This document shows positions 45,426 to 55,838 of a stretch of 64,000 nucleotides of DNA, piece after piece. Each line of letters opens with the position of its first letter. The stretch's first letter is position 1. The stretch lies in NCBI GenBank assembly GCA_941918925.1, contig OW799233.1, positions 150,318,802-150,382,801 on the forward strand. Direction: 5' to 3'. Under the pieces are notes generated by a model, which ran no database searches, was not told where the DNA came from, and saw only the letters and a list, made by a program, of their open reading frames with translations. Source of the DNA: Phyto melanocephala (lineage: Eukaryota > Arthropoda > Insecta > Diptera > Rhinophoridae). A program made the translations under genes and the position numbers.

Positions 45426-46203
45426 TATACCCTTCACACAGTGAAAAAGGGTATATATAGCTTTGTCATTCCGTTTGTAATTTCTACAATTTTCATTTCC
45501 GACCCCATAAAGTATATATTTTCTGAAAGCTTATGAATAGAGGAGTCGATTAAGCCCTGACCGTCTGTCCGTCTATCCGTCTGTCCGTCTGTCCGTCTGC
45601 CCGTCTGTCCGTGTGTTGGTTGAAATCAACTTTTAGAAGCAACTACATGTTCCTCAGATCTGTATATGGTATCAATCTCTTGGAAATATCCAGGAATGAA
45701 TCGCTATTGAAATTCAGCACAATCGCCCCATAACTTTCTGAGATATGAGCAAAAAACCACGACCACCTCGTTTTTTTCACAATTACAACAACAACATACA
45801 TACATAAATACATGTAAAAAACATACCAAACAAAAAAAAAATAAAAAAAAAAAAATATTAAAAATAACAAAAAAATAATAAAAAAAAACTACAAAAAAAA
45901 ATTTTCAAAAAATTTTAAAAAAAATTTTAAAAAATTTTTTAAAAATTTTTCTAAAAAAAATTTTTTAAAAAAATTTAAAAAAAATATAAAAAAAAAATAA
46001 TAAAATATAAATAATATATTAAATAAAATAAAATAAAATTTTTTTGGCTCAGCTGGGATTCGATGCCACATTTATTCTAACGTGTACGTATGCACGTATT
46101 TTATATGGGATGAATGGTGATACAAACAATTGTTATTGCATGACTACACGTTGTGAAGGGTATATAAGATTCGGCACGGCCGAATATAGCACTGTTACTT
46201 GTT
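45426..46203 (+). mobile_element. DINE-1/mini-me-like element, group A, inner copy
   Basis: A complete element inserted in the outer copy. It runs from TATACCCTTCACACAGTG to GAAGGGTATATAAG, the hairpin ATTCGGCACGGCCGAAT and ACTGTTACTTGTT. Its 5' part is closest to the 16208 copy (AGAAGCAACTACATGTTCCT in both), so there are at least two subgroups of group A. The A-rich tract spans about 45830-46040. Confidence 0.85.
45561..45612. repeat. expanded (GTCY)n tract
   Basis: About a dozen consecutive GTCT/GTCC/GTCT-like tetramers (CCGTCTGTCCGTCTATCCGT and onward), the longest in the window. Other copies of the element have 3-6 units. This fits the known tendency of mini-me elements to seed microsatellites. 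Confidence 0.9.
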
Positions 46204-46357
46204 AATTTTTTTTTTAAATTTTTTTTTTTTAATTTTTTTTTTATTTTTTTTTTTGTTTTTTTTAACATACATACGTGAATTTACTGTTATTGCATGACTA
46301 CACGTTGTGAAGGGTATATAAGATTCGGCACGGCCGAATATAGCGCTTTTACTTGTT
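46204..46357 (+). repeat. extra DINE-like 3' end directly behind the inner copy
   Basis: T-rich tract, ACATACATACGTGAATTTAC, then TTATTGCATGACTACACGTT and a second complete terminal hairpin ATTCGGCACGGCCGAAT with GCTTTTACTTGTT. It has no 5' start of its own. It may be a truncated third copy or a duplicated terminus of the inner copy. Confidence 0.7.
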
Positions 46358-46883
46358 TTCTCACAAAAACAACATTACAACAACAAAACACATAATACAA
46401 ACGTGTATACTGGTTAGAGAAAACGTGGCATCAAATCCCAGCTGAGCCAAAAAAAATTTTTTTTTTATTTTTATATTTTTTTTTTTAATTTTTTTTTATT
46501 TTTTATTTAATATATTATTTATATTTTTATTATTATTTTGTTTTTTTAATTTTTTTTTAATTTTTGTTTTATTATTTTTTTTTGTTTTATATTTATTATA
46601 TATATTTTAATTATTTTTTTTTTAATTTTTTTTTTAATTTTTTTTTCTTACATTTTGTTTGTAATTTTTTTTTTAATTTTTTTTTTTATTTATTTTTTTT
46701 TTTTCAACATACATACTTAAATTTATAATTTTACAATGGGATGTTTTTATATATGTATGTTTTTTATATGTATGTACGTGTTTCATATGGGGAATGGTGA
46801 TACAAACTACTGTTATTGCATGACTACACGCTGTGAAGGGTAGATAAGATTCGGCATGGCCGAATATAGCGCTCTTACTTGTT

Positions 46884-47577
46884 ATATACTTAAATGGAGT
46901 TTGACATATGCTTGGACACAAAAAAAAATAGTCAGCTGGGCTGATACTACTACCTGTAAAAGTGTACTGTGGACAGTACAACGTAAGAATGTATTAAAAC
47001 AGCACAAACGAAATTCCTATTTAAAACTGATAATTACTTTCAAAACCTTTACTATCTTAGTAAGGTCTATATTTATGATAAAAATGATTTTTAGAAATAA
47101 ATTATTTCTTATGTTTAAAAATTTTATTGTACATGAGGTTATTAAGACGACTTATAAAAAGTTTTATGGCAAGTATATACAATACTTATGAACTATTGTA
47201 TTTGTGTATATATAAAAAGAAAAACATTTTACTATATTCAAGTTCATTATTTAAATTTCTTTTTAAAACTTAATATAATTGGCTATATATTCTGGATTTT
47301 ACATTAGGCAGCCGGCTATTCACTTAAGTACATATTAAAATTAAGTAAAGTTAGTTGTTAACATGTCTTTCGTTTCATAAACGAAACGGACCGCTTTGTT
47401 GGTCCCCATAAAGTCTTGTTTCTCCTGGATTAGGAAAAATAACCCTCAATTTGGAAGTAAATCTAATTAACTGTGAACACCAAATTTAAACTAGTAGCAA
47501 CTACAAACGCTTATAAGTGCTAATATTAATTAGCTTTGAAAAATTTTTATTATAATCCCAGGCATTAGATATGTTTT
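46884..47577. other. AT-rich spacer with a short palindrome
   Basis: TTTCGTTTcatAAACGAAA at 47368-47386 is a perfect 8-bp stem with a 3-base loop. The open frame at 46856-47191 starts inside the repeat and has no motif. Otherwise nothing recognised. Confidence 0.4.
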
Positions 47578-48612
47578 TATACCCTTCATAGTGAGTGAAA
47601 TATAGGTTTGTCATTCCGTGTGAAATTTCCACAATATTCATTTCCGACCCCAAAAAGTGTATATTTTCAAAAAGCTTAGAAAGAGGGGAGTCGATTAAGC
47701 ACTATTCATCTATCCGTGTGTATGTGCAAATCAACTTTTTGAAGCCCCCCAACATTGCGAAGACACCTGTAAGGTATCAGAATATGATCAGATCGGTATT
47801 GGAAACCAGTATAAGCGCCTTAAAACTTTTTATGAAAAGAGCAAATAAATACCACTGCCCCTTTTTTTACTTATTTTTAACACAAAAATTAAACATTTCC
47901 AGTTCTAGGATAATTTATAGACACGGTTGTTACTACATACTTATAGATTAGCTGTGCCTCTGAAGATATTCATGAATTTCGGACAAATTCGTCACTAATC
48001 GGCCAAGTTATAGGGCAAAATTTTATATATACAGAATTTTTGAACACGCTTAAGATACCAAATTATAAGCCGTAATCTCAGAAACTAGCAAATCAGTTGG
48101 AAACCAACAGAGATATAAGTATCGAAATACAACTGCTTCGGTGTTTTTTCTAAAGTTTACAAACAGAAATAGATATTTTTCAGCTTCTATACAACCGAGA
48201 GAGCAAATATGGGGATTAAATGAAAGGGCTTGAGTATTAAAATAATTTTTCTATGAAAATAAAAAATCTAAGATGGCGTTCTGGAACAAATTACGAATAT
48301 ATGAGACAAATATAGTTGTTACGGCTTTGTCCCCTTTACCTCCACAAAATTGGTATCAAATAGAAAAAAAGTGTAACATCCAAGATGTCGTCTAAAACAA
48401 AATGGCGGAACAAATTACAATATGGATATCAAATTCAAATGCAAATACAGTTAACTATGTAAAAATTCAAAATCACAGTTGGCGTCGGAAATCATAAAGA
48501 AAATATCGTATAACATGAAATCCAAAATCTAGGCTTAGCTACGAAGTAGCATTTATATCTATGTACATAACGTATTATCAGAATTGTCACAGCTGAATAT
48601 AACGCTTTAACC
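47578..48612 (+). mobile_element. DINE-1/mini-me-like element, group B
   Basis: Starts TATACCCTTCATAGTGAGTG, then TTTGTCATTCCGTGTGAAAT, a nearly erased GTCY tract (ATTCATCTATCCGTGTG), CTTTTTGAAGCCCCCCAACA and the group-B body (AAGATGGCGTTCTGG, TTGGTATCAAAT). It ends in a decayed hairpin (TTGTCACAGCTGAATATAAC). The usual CTTACTTGTT end is replaced where the SINE begins. Confidence 0.75.
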
Positions 48613-48614
48613 GG

Positions 48615-48811
48615 GTGCCCCGGTGAACTAGTAAGTACTGTGCTGGTCAGCTGGTCTGGGTTTTGGTTGCGGATTCGATTTCCGCCAAAGATCTGGACTG
48701 GTCTGCTCTCTCTTTTCTATTTTCTTCAGGCATCACAAAGAGATCAATACAATGAACCCAAGTGTGCTGTACAACAGTTGCCTGTTCTACCTAACCTAAC
48801 CTAGTGTCTTT
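48615..48811 (+). mobile_element. tRNA-like SINE
   Basis: The first 75 bases have a tRNA layout: GCCCCGG start, an A-box-like TGAACTAGTAAG at 48624-48635 and a T-arm of five paired bases around a 7-base loop (GCGGA TTCGATT TCCGC, 48669-48685), which contains the B box. The remaining 120 bases are not tRNA-like and end CTACCTAACCTAACCT. The A/B spacing of about 35 bases is normal for an internal RNA polymerase III promoter. The A box differs from consensus at about three places, so activity is doubtful. No clear target duplication was found. The tail resembles the LINE end at 20443. Confidence 0.6.
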
Positions 48812-51439
48812 GATATAATAGAAGATGTCGCGTTAGTTTAATCACTCTTCGATAAAAGACTCTCATCTGTAACACTACAACGCCTTTATTACTTTTCTCG
48901 GTAAATTACTTAGTATTTAATAATTTGTTCGTCATATTTTAATATTACAAAAAAACATGTACATTAAGGTCTTAAATGTTTTTACTTCTGTTAAAAGCAT
49001 AACTTAACTTAAATCTAGATTAAAAAAATCCGCAAAAAAGTAAGTTTTTCCAGAAGCTTGTTTTGCACTGGTTGTGGTCTTTTTTATCTAAAATACTTTA
49101 CAAAATATCAGGTAATAAAAGCCTACAGTGCAAAAAATTCTAAACAGTTTTCATTACTGTGCGTCTTGCTACAAGTTATAGAATAAAAATCATCATGGCA
49201 AAAGGAATACACTTTAATTTTTTAATTGTGGTTTATTTATCTCCTGAAACATTTTAAAATTCGAAACTAGTTTTCTTATCCAAATGCCGTAAATGATTTA
49301 AAAAAAGTTTTTTTTTCTATTAATTATTTTAGTTGACACTAAATAAAAACGTAATCATAATTTGAGTATCGATTTTAATAAAACCGCCCACATACTCACA
49401 CGTACAAATACATTAACATATATAAAATATATTTGGGGGGAAACATCTTACTGATAGATTTACTACATATTTATGAAGATACATTTTTGTTAATAGAATG
49501 CAAAGAAAGTTATATTACATAATTTTTTTAAAATGATTGTTGAAAAAAACAAAACAAAAACTTACTCAGTTGGCCATGTTTTAAGACATCATCAGCGATG
49601 GGCACAAGTAGAGATGCCAGATAACAAAAGTCAAATAACTGGACAATGGAAAAAATTCATCTGGACTATGAAAATATAACTGGACAGTATAAAAATACAC
49701 TTATATTTAAAAAAAAATAATAAAATATAAATAATAATAATAATAATAATAACAATAATAAAACAAGGAAACGTAACAATTCAGTCTTACGTCATATTAC
49801 ATATGTGTGTATATATCAATTTTAATCAGCAAAAAGTATACTATTTTGTAACGTAAAAAACGATGTTAAACTCTTAAAAATATATTGAGGACAGCTCAAG
49901 CACATCGTAGACGTTATTTAAAAAAAAAATGGTAACGGAATCACATGACACTTATCTTGTCGACCACAATTTTTTATTTGTATTATTTGTGCGAATATAT
50001 AAATCTATATTCATAAATATAATTTTATATAAATAATTTTCACTGATCAATAATACAAAAATAACAAGAAAGCCTACCACACCTCAGATCGATTAAAGTT
50101 ATACAAAAAATTAACATTTTAGGTCTTTATATCGTTATTTTAGTGCTAATATATGTAGGTGGTCCGATTTAAATTGATATTTCTACTTATTCAATTCTCT
50201 TCAATTAAAAAAAAATATTTTTTTTCCTCTTTTGAAAAATTTGAAACTAGGACCATGCGTTAGAGGAAGTCACGCAAAAGTAGGTTTTTTTATATTATGA
50301 GTAGAATGTCAATAATTTTAAATTAAATCTCATATTATGCCTTCAAACAAACAAAAAATTAAAATTCTGCAATAAAAAAATAAAAAATGAATTAATTATT
50401 TAATTTTTGTAATAGTATCACAGTTTGAGTTTTCCCAAAAAAATTGCATTCAAAAGTTTTGCTCTTCATATTGTGTTTTCTAGTGGAGGACCTGACAATC
50501 AACCTGACCCGTTATTTATTTTAGACGGATTTGTACTTAGCTTTCTTTCGTGAATGTTTGTATGTTTAGATTTTTGTTACTCAAAAACGGCTGAACCGAT
50601 CCACAGAGGAGTATTTGACCTAAAAAGCTGGCCAAAAAGGCAAAACTGAATTTTAAGAAATCTTAAGAACTAAGTACGCAGCTCGACAGACAACATTTTA
50701 CTATATATTGTAAATTTTGAAGACTTTTGGTTGCGATTTGTAGCTCTGAGACCCTGCTAAAGTCAGGAAAGTGAAGAAAATTATATGAGATTTAAATGTT
50801 TTTTTCGGTTTCTGGATGTTTATATGATATTTTTTTGTGGCCAAACGAATAAAGGTTTAAAAATATTTTTATTTCGCTGAAAGGTTTGATCAAAAGTTAT
50901 ATAAAAAAAAAAAAAAATTTAAATATGTTGAATATTCATGTTGAAACAATTCGTTCAAAAGCTAAAAAAAAATATATACACTTTTTTGCAAAAAAAAGAA
51001 AACGAAGAGGTTTTTGAAAGTGAGGTTAGCATCTCTACGAATTATGTTTGATACCACAATAAAATCTGAAATCTTTAATTTAAGAAACAAACAAAAATTT
51101 GCGCCATTTTTTTGACGATTTTTTTAAATTTTCACATTTCCTCTATTTTTGCTCATCAGGCACTTTTTCTTATACATTTATATCGCCATTAAATTTTATG
51201 TATTTTGAATTATTGATTTTAACTGTTATTCACATCACTTTTAACACTTTACAATGTTAATACCCGCCTATATTTATAAATTTTAAAAATTCCCATACAT
51301 CCCCATAAAGGATATTTTTATATACCTGCTCTACAAAACATTTTATGTTAAAAAATAAATATACCGTACCTAATAAGAATAATTATTAAAAGCATTAATC
51401 ACAAAAATAAGTTTACAAAAAATAAATACAGGTGAAAAA
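48812..51439. other. unassigned AT-rich DNA
   Basis: Contains an (AAT)n run at about 49731-49760. Positions 50560-50640 (ACTCAAAAACGGCTGAACCG, then GGAGTATTTGACCTAAAAAG) resemble a Helitron-like 5' block. Positions 50602-50637 have an inverted, nearly identical copy at 52512-52547. Nothing else recognised. Confidence 0.4.
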
Positions 51440-51735
51440 AAAAACATGGGCACACAGGTATCAGGCTACCATCCAATTTTCGAAAGAAGCTGCTGAGGCC
51501 AGAAATAAACGCTTACGATAATATCGTACGAATTATTCGAGGAAATTCAGCAGAAGGAATACAAATCGAGATGTCTTCTATAGGTTATATCTGAGCAGTG
51601 ACCCTTTTAAAATCTGCAGTAAGCAAAGAGGACGGAATAATTAAAAAGCTTTTTCATTAGAAACCATTACACTTCTTCTTCCTGACACCGATGATGCAGC
51701 TAATGAGGATATACATACATACATACGACATAATT
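51440..51735 (+). pseudogene. decayed coding fragment of unknown, possibly transposon, origin
   Basis: One plus-strand frame keeps a protein-like order across two stops: FSKEAAEARNKRLR, stop, YRTNYSRKFSRRNTNRDVFY, RLYLSSDPF, a second stop after RGRNN, then TLLLPDTDDAANEDI. From memory, the pattern EA.EARNK...R.......RK.SR..TN.D...RLL.SSDP recurs in poorly annotated insect proteins that look transposon-derived. I cannot name the family and cannot verify that recall. The breaks show that it is not functional. Confidence 0.4.
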
Positions 51736-52679
51736 ATTATTAAGGTATTTTTATTAGTTTAACTTTTCCGTATATTAACTATTAAATAATATAAATATAA
51801 ATACAAATACAATAAAGCCTTTTTTCATAGAAAATACTGTTTCATAAGAGCCTTACAATTTTAAATTTTTTTTTTTTTGAATTAGACCGTAAATCATAAT
51901 ATGTATGCATGTACATACATACAGTCTGTTAAGAATGAGTTTAAGCCTTTAAAATCAACATTTGTTAATTGAGTTTTGCTATTTATACCGACTTTTATTC
52001 CTTAGGAATGTGGCTTTTGGAAAAATCTTAAAAATTTAAACTTTTTGATTCTTAAGTTTTTTTATTGTATTTTGAAAACAAAAAATTTGATGAATTTTGC
52101 AGGAAAATTTGTTTTTTCGCCATTAAATTTTTAATAACTCCGAAATAGTAATAGATAGAAAAGAAATGTGTTTAGTTAGTTTAGCTATTGAAATCGAAGA
52201 AACCGTTTTCAAGTTATGATGAAATATTTTAGGCAACCCAACGACTTAGGGGGCGAAATATGCCACGCCTTTAAGAGAAAATCCTTACGTTCTAGAAAAA
52301 AAACGAAAACAGATTTGAATTAAGGTCATCAAAATCCATATAGTCCACATACTTTTGTTTCTAGGAGAGACAAAAAAATTTTTTGTGCGCAGTGTACTTT
52401 TGTTGCGAAGTGTAATTTCTTTAAAATCCGCCACTAGACTTTTTATATCATACTACACCTAAAACTATTAAAAAAAACTAGAACTTTTAATTCAAAAAAC
52501 ACGTTTAATAATTTTGGCCAGCTTTTCAGGCCAAATACTCCTCTGTGCGATCGATTGATTCTCATCCCGATAACTACGTAGACGAAATCATAGGCACACG
52601 CTAGTCTCAAATATTTTTTTTTTTTTATAAAATTCAACTTTTGTTTTCGGGTCACCTTTAGATCATAGACGTTTTTGAA
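51736..52679. other. AT-rich spacer with the inverted partner of the 50.6-kb repeat
   Basis: Positions 52440-52660 on the minus strand carry CACAGAGGAGTATTTGGCCT and following bases, close to 50602-50637 on the plus strand. TCCGCCACTAGA at 52427-52438 is an inverted near-copy of TCTAGTGGAGGA at 50479. No clear element could be assembled from these. Confidence 0.4.
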
Positions 52680-53040
52680 TATGACGTGAATACTTTATTA
52701 TCAAATATTTCTTGGTGGATGAAAAATAGTAACTTTCGCATAAACTCTGCTAAGAATAAAGCAATGCTTTTTAAACCTAATAATTCTAGGGTTAACTTAT
52801 CCATCGTTATTAATGGTGAAAACATTGAATTTGTTGAACGTATGAAATGCCTTGGCGCGGTTTTGGATAATCGCCTTGAATTTGACTGTCATATTAGTAC
52901 TTTAAGTTCAAAAATTAATTTTACTTTGAGTAGGTTTTATTCCATGAATTGGTATATCTCACTGTTCATCAGAAAATGTGTGGCTCATTCATTATTGATG
53001 TCTAATTTACTATATTGTATTGAAGTTTATTCGGGATGCA
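52680..53040 (+). pseudogene. non-LTR reverse-transcriptase fragment (5' half of a chimeric frame)
   Basis: The frame encodes the thumb-side end of a LINE reverse transcriptase: LLSNISWWMKNSNFRINSAK, then NKAMLF (as in ...W...N.L.IN..KTKAMLF), INGENIEFVERMKCLGAVLD and LEFDCHI. It ends in HSLLMSNLLYC with IEVYSG. The catalytic YADD box would lie upstream and is absent, as are all upstream domains. It is open without a stop and continues in frame into piggyBac sequence at about 53041. No promoter or credible start is visible. Confidence 0.75.
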
Positions 53041-53657
53041 ATGTTGAGAGCCACAATGAGCGTGGGTACTACCATCAAGTAACTGACGAAACATCAGGTG
53101 TGACTCTAGTTCGGAACAATGACAATAACGTAGTTACTGTAGCATCAACCTGTGAAGGTATTGGACCAATTGGATCTGCACATCGTTGGTCAAGCAGCGA
53201 GAAGAAGAAAATATCGATCCAACAGCCTTTCTGTGTACAAATGTATAACGAATATATGGGCGGCGTGGATCGCCTCGACCAAAATATAGCCTGTTGCCGC
53301 ATTAGCATAAATAAAAAGAAATGGTATTGGCAACTCTTGATGTGGCCCTTAAACGCTTCTATGAATAACGCTTTCAAACTATATTAGTTATCTCCAGATG
53401 GGCAAAAGAAGTCAAACCTCGACTATCTAGCTTTTACTAGATCTGTAGTTACTACTTATCTGGGAAAGTATGCATCGGCTCACTCCATAGGCCGTCCACT
53501 TAAGCCAGATGATGTCCGTCTTGATGGAACTGGTCACATAATTATTTCCAGTGCAACCCAGATACGCTGTGGCCAATGCCATAAAAATACTACAAAAAAA
53601 TATCGAAAATGTGACGTCGGATGCCATACTAATTGTTTTAAAACTTTCCATTCTTAA
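53041..53657 (+). pseudogene. piggyBac transposase C-terminal half (3' half of a chimeric frame)
   Basis: Starts around VESHNERGYYHQVTDETSG and shows VVTVASTCEGIGPIG, QMYNEYMGGVDRLDQN (third catalytic Asp in GGVDRLD) and KKWYWQLLMWPLNASMNNAF. A TAG stop at 53385-53387 follows KLY. The same frame then goes on through DYLAFTR, GRPLKPDDVRLDGTGH and a complete Cys-rich zinc-binding tail (CGQCHKN, KCDVGCHTNCFKTFH) to the natural TAA at 53655-53657. Apart from that one stop it is well preserved and longer than the other piggyBac remnants here. The first two catalytic Asp residues lie in the missing half. It belongs to a third piggyBac lineage. Confidence 0.85.
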
Positions 53658-53945
53658 ATCGTAAATCTTAAATAATACGTATGTTTGTACTCTCCATATA
53701 TAAAATAAATAAATGTAATAATCTAAAATAGTAATTTCATTAAATAAATATAAAAAATTTTGAGAAGATTTTATGTGGCCAGCGGTGCTCAGCGCCCCAA
53801 AATTGGGGCGGTGGAAATGTCCAAAATGGCATAGTTTTTATTATTTTACATTTAGGAAACCTCTTTCAAATATTACTTAGACTTATAAAAACAAAACAAA
53901 ACTCCATTTTTTTATGAAAAAAAAAATTGAGCACATACGGGTTAA
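53658..53945 (+). mobile_element. 3' end of the third piggyBac element
   Basis: The non-coding tail contains a perfect palindrome, CGCCCCAAaaTTGGGGCG (53793-53810). It ends GAGCACATACGGG directly before TTAA (53942-53945), so the inverted terminus reads CCCGTATGTGCTC, starting with CCC as piggyBac ends do. The other end of this element was lost at the junction with the reverse-transcriptase fragment. Confidence 0.6.
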
Positions 53946-54119
53946 TAGGTGCGTTTTACAGTTTAATAGAATTATACGCTTTGTTTATAAATTAAAGCTT
54001 CATGACCATGTTTTGAGGTAAATTATTAATTTTTTGGGTTGTAACTTTAATAATTTTGTTCGTATACGTTGCTTAGTTTTTTTTACAAAGTAATTCTTAC
54101 TAATCGTCCAGAGTATGTT

Positions 54120-55838
54120 CCCAGCCAGCATTTTTTGAAAATTTGAATCAAATTCGAGTCTTTTTTGATACCTCTGCGCGATTAAAAACGATCGCATATG
54201 CGCTCTTCTTCGAGTCGAAAATGACTCATTTGGCGGGAGAAAATGGTACCCTAGCCGCGACTCTTCTTGATGAGTCATTTATGACTCGTTTTTCTGGTCA
54301 GTTTCGATTCAATTTCGAGTCATTTTCGAGTCGTTTTCTAGTCATTTTTCAGTAGTTTAATAATCATTTATGAGTCTCTTTCGAGTCATTTTTGAGGGGT
54401 ATTTGTAATCGCTTGCGAGTTTTTTTTCAGTCATATTTTTAATCGTATGCGACTATTTTTGTGAGTCATTTTCGAGTCTTTTTCGAGTCATTTTTCAGTC
54501 ATATTTTTATTAGTATGCGACTCATTTTCGAGTCATTATCAGTCGATTTTCTTATCGTATTTGACTCATTTTCAATTTTGTTTTAGGTCGGTTTTCACAG
54601 TGCTCTCTTAACAAAAATAAAAGATTAAAATAAAATTCATATACATATGTACATTAAAATTTATTAAAAAGAAAAATTAAATAAAAAATAATAATTTACA
54701 TAGAAATAACTAAAAAAAATTATAGAACTAAATTAAGAGATTTTTAAAATAATACTTTTAAGAAATTCAAAAAATACTTTTTTAAATAAACAAATATTTA
54801 GTTTAAACACAAAAAAAAAATATCAAAATAAATAATTCACTTGTACAAATTTAAGTACATTCAAAGTCCAGCTTTAAAATTTTATAATATAAAAAAATAC
54901 ATTTTACAAAAACCTAAAAATTAATTTTGTACATTTTTCATTTGTACTTTAATGTTTTTAATATATAAACAAAACATAAGACACATATACATATTTACTA
55001 GAGTTCGGTTTGAAATATTTTATTTCTTTGTTATTTCGGATGTCATAATTTTTCGAGGGATTTTGCATCAATTAAATAATTTTGAAGTTTTCTTTTTTGA
55101 AAAATTCCAACTCCTTTCCGTGCCTCTTCACGGTCTTAAACCCCGTATTAAACCCCATTTTTCTGCGGAGCAAAAGCGGCTGAACTAATTGCAAATTTCA
55201 TTTCACCATTCGATTCTACAGCAATCTTTTTATATGTCTAGCTGACATTGCCTTTTTTAATTTTAATATATTCACTTACTTTGTTTTAAATTTATTTATT
55301 TTTAATTTAACACACTTTTTGTATTTATTTATTAATTATTTTAAATATGTTTTCAATTTTACGATCTTAACACCTCGAATTAACTTTAACAAATAGACAC
55401 AAATGCAACTTTTTGACATTTACTTAACAATACGCAAAAATTATCCCGTTATACTTAAGAAAAAAACAGCATAACAAGCAGTTTTTAATCATCAATCTGC
55501 GCAAAATATGATCATAAAACACACAAAATTAATCACATTTTAAACGCCTGCATGATCTATTTTCGATCAAGAAGTTTTCAATCTTCCAGATGCGCACATT
55601 ATGATAATAAATAACGGATAAAATACTTATCTTTTAAACACCTGGATGATCAATTTTTGATTGCTATACAATTTGTTGTTGTATTTTAAAACAAACACTT
55701 TTTAATCATAAGCGCGACTCATTTTCAAATCATTTTTTAAACGTGCAAGTGATTAATCAGTTTTTGATCTCCAAAAGTACTCGAAAAAGACTCGCTTTGG
55801 TGATTAAAAAAAAAACAATCTTCCAAATGCTAGCTGGG
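54120..55838. mobile_element. 1.7-kb inverted-repeat element filled with GAGTC/GATC motifs
   Basis: The left end CCCAGCCAGCATTT and the inverted right end CCCAGCTAGCATTT (right copy ends 55838) match at 13 of 14 bases. Both termini are followed inward by degenerate runs of TTTTCGAGTCATTTT and TTTTTGATC-type words. The middle (54600-55500) is AT-rich with no clear coding. No target duplication found. Superfamily unknown. Confidence 0.5.
54150..54590. repeat. degenerate short tandem repeat, GAGTCATTTTC-like
   Basis: Dozens of imperfect copies of an 11-13 bp word such as GAGTCATTTTC, GAGTCGTTTTC and TCAGTCATTTTT, with no single phase. The inverted form appears near the other end of the same element (55718-55800). 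Confidence 0.8.

Larger units (their letters stand above)
45108..46883 (+). mobile_element. DINE-1/mini-me-like element, group A, outer copy of a nest
   Basis: The first part, 45108-45425, runs from TATACCCTTCACACAGTG through GTCAGTCTGTCCGTCTGTCC to GACTACCTCGATTTT. The sequence that normally follows (TCACAAAAACAACATTAC, GTATACTGGTTAGAG, CAGCTGAGCC) resumes only at about 46358 and runs to ATTCGGCATGGCCGAAT and CTTACTTGTT at 46883. The 45426-46357 block therefore landed in it later. Confidence 0.85.

Noticed and set aside
47595..47951. 118-codon plus-strand frame
   Set aside because: Lies inside a group-B DINE-like repeat, and other copies of the same repeat are not open in this frame.
48615..48690. 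A genuine tRNA gene
   Set aside because: The T-arm is good, but the acceptor and anticodon arms do not pair and a non-tRNA body with a repeated tail follows. A SINE fits better.
50479..52438. One 1.96-kb element bounded by TCTAGTGG.GGA inverted ends
   Set aside because: Only 12 bases match, there is no target duplication, and the longer inverted segment at 52512 lies outside the would-be right end.
53075..53377. 100-codon minus-strand frame
   Set aside because: Antisense shadow of the piggyBac transposase.
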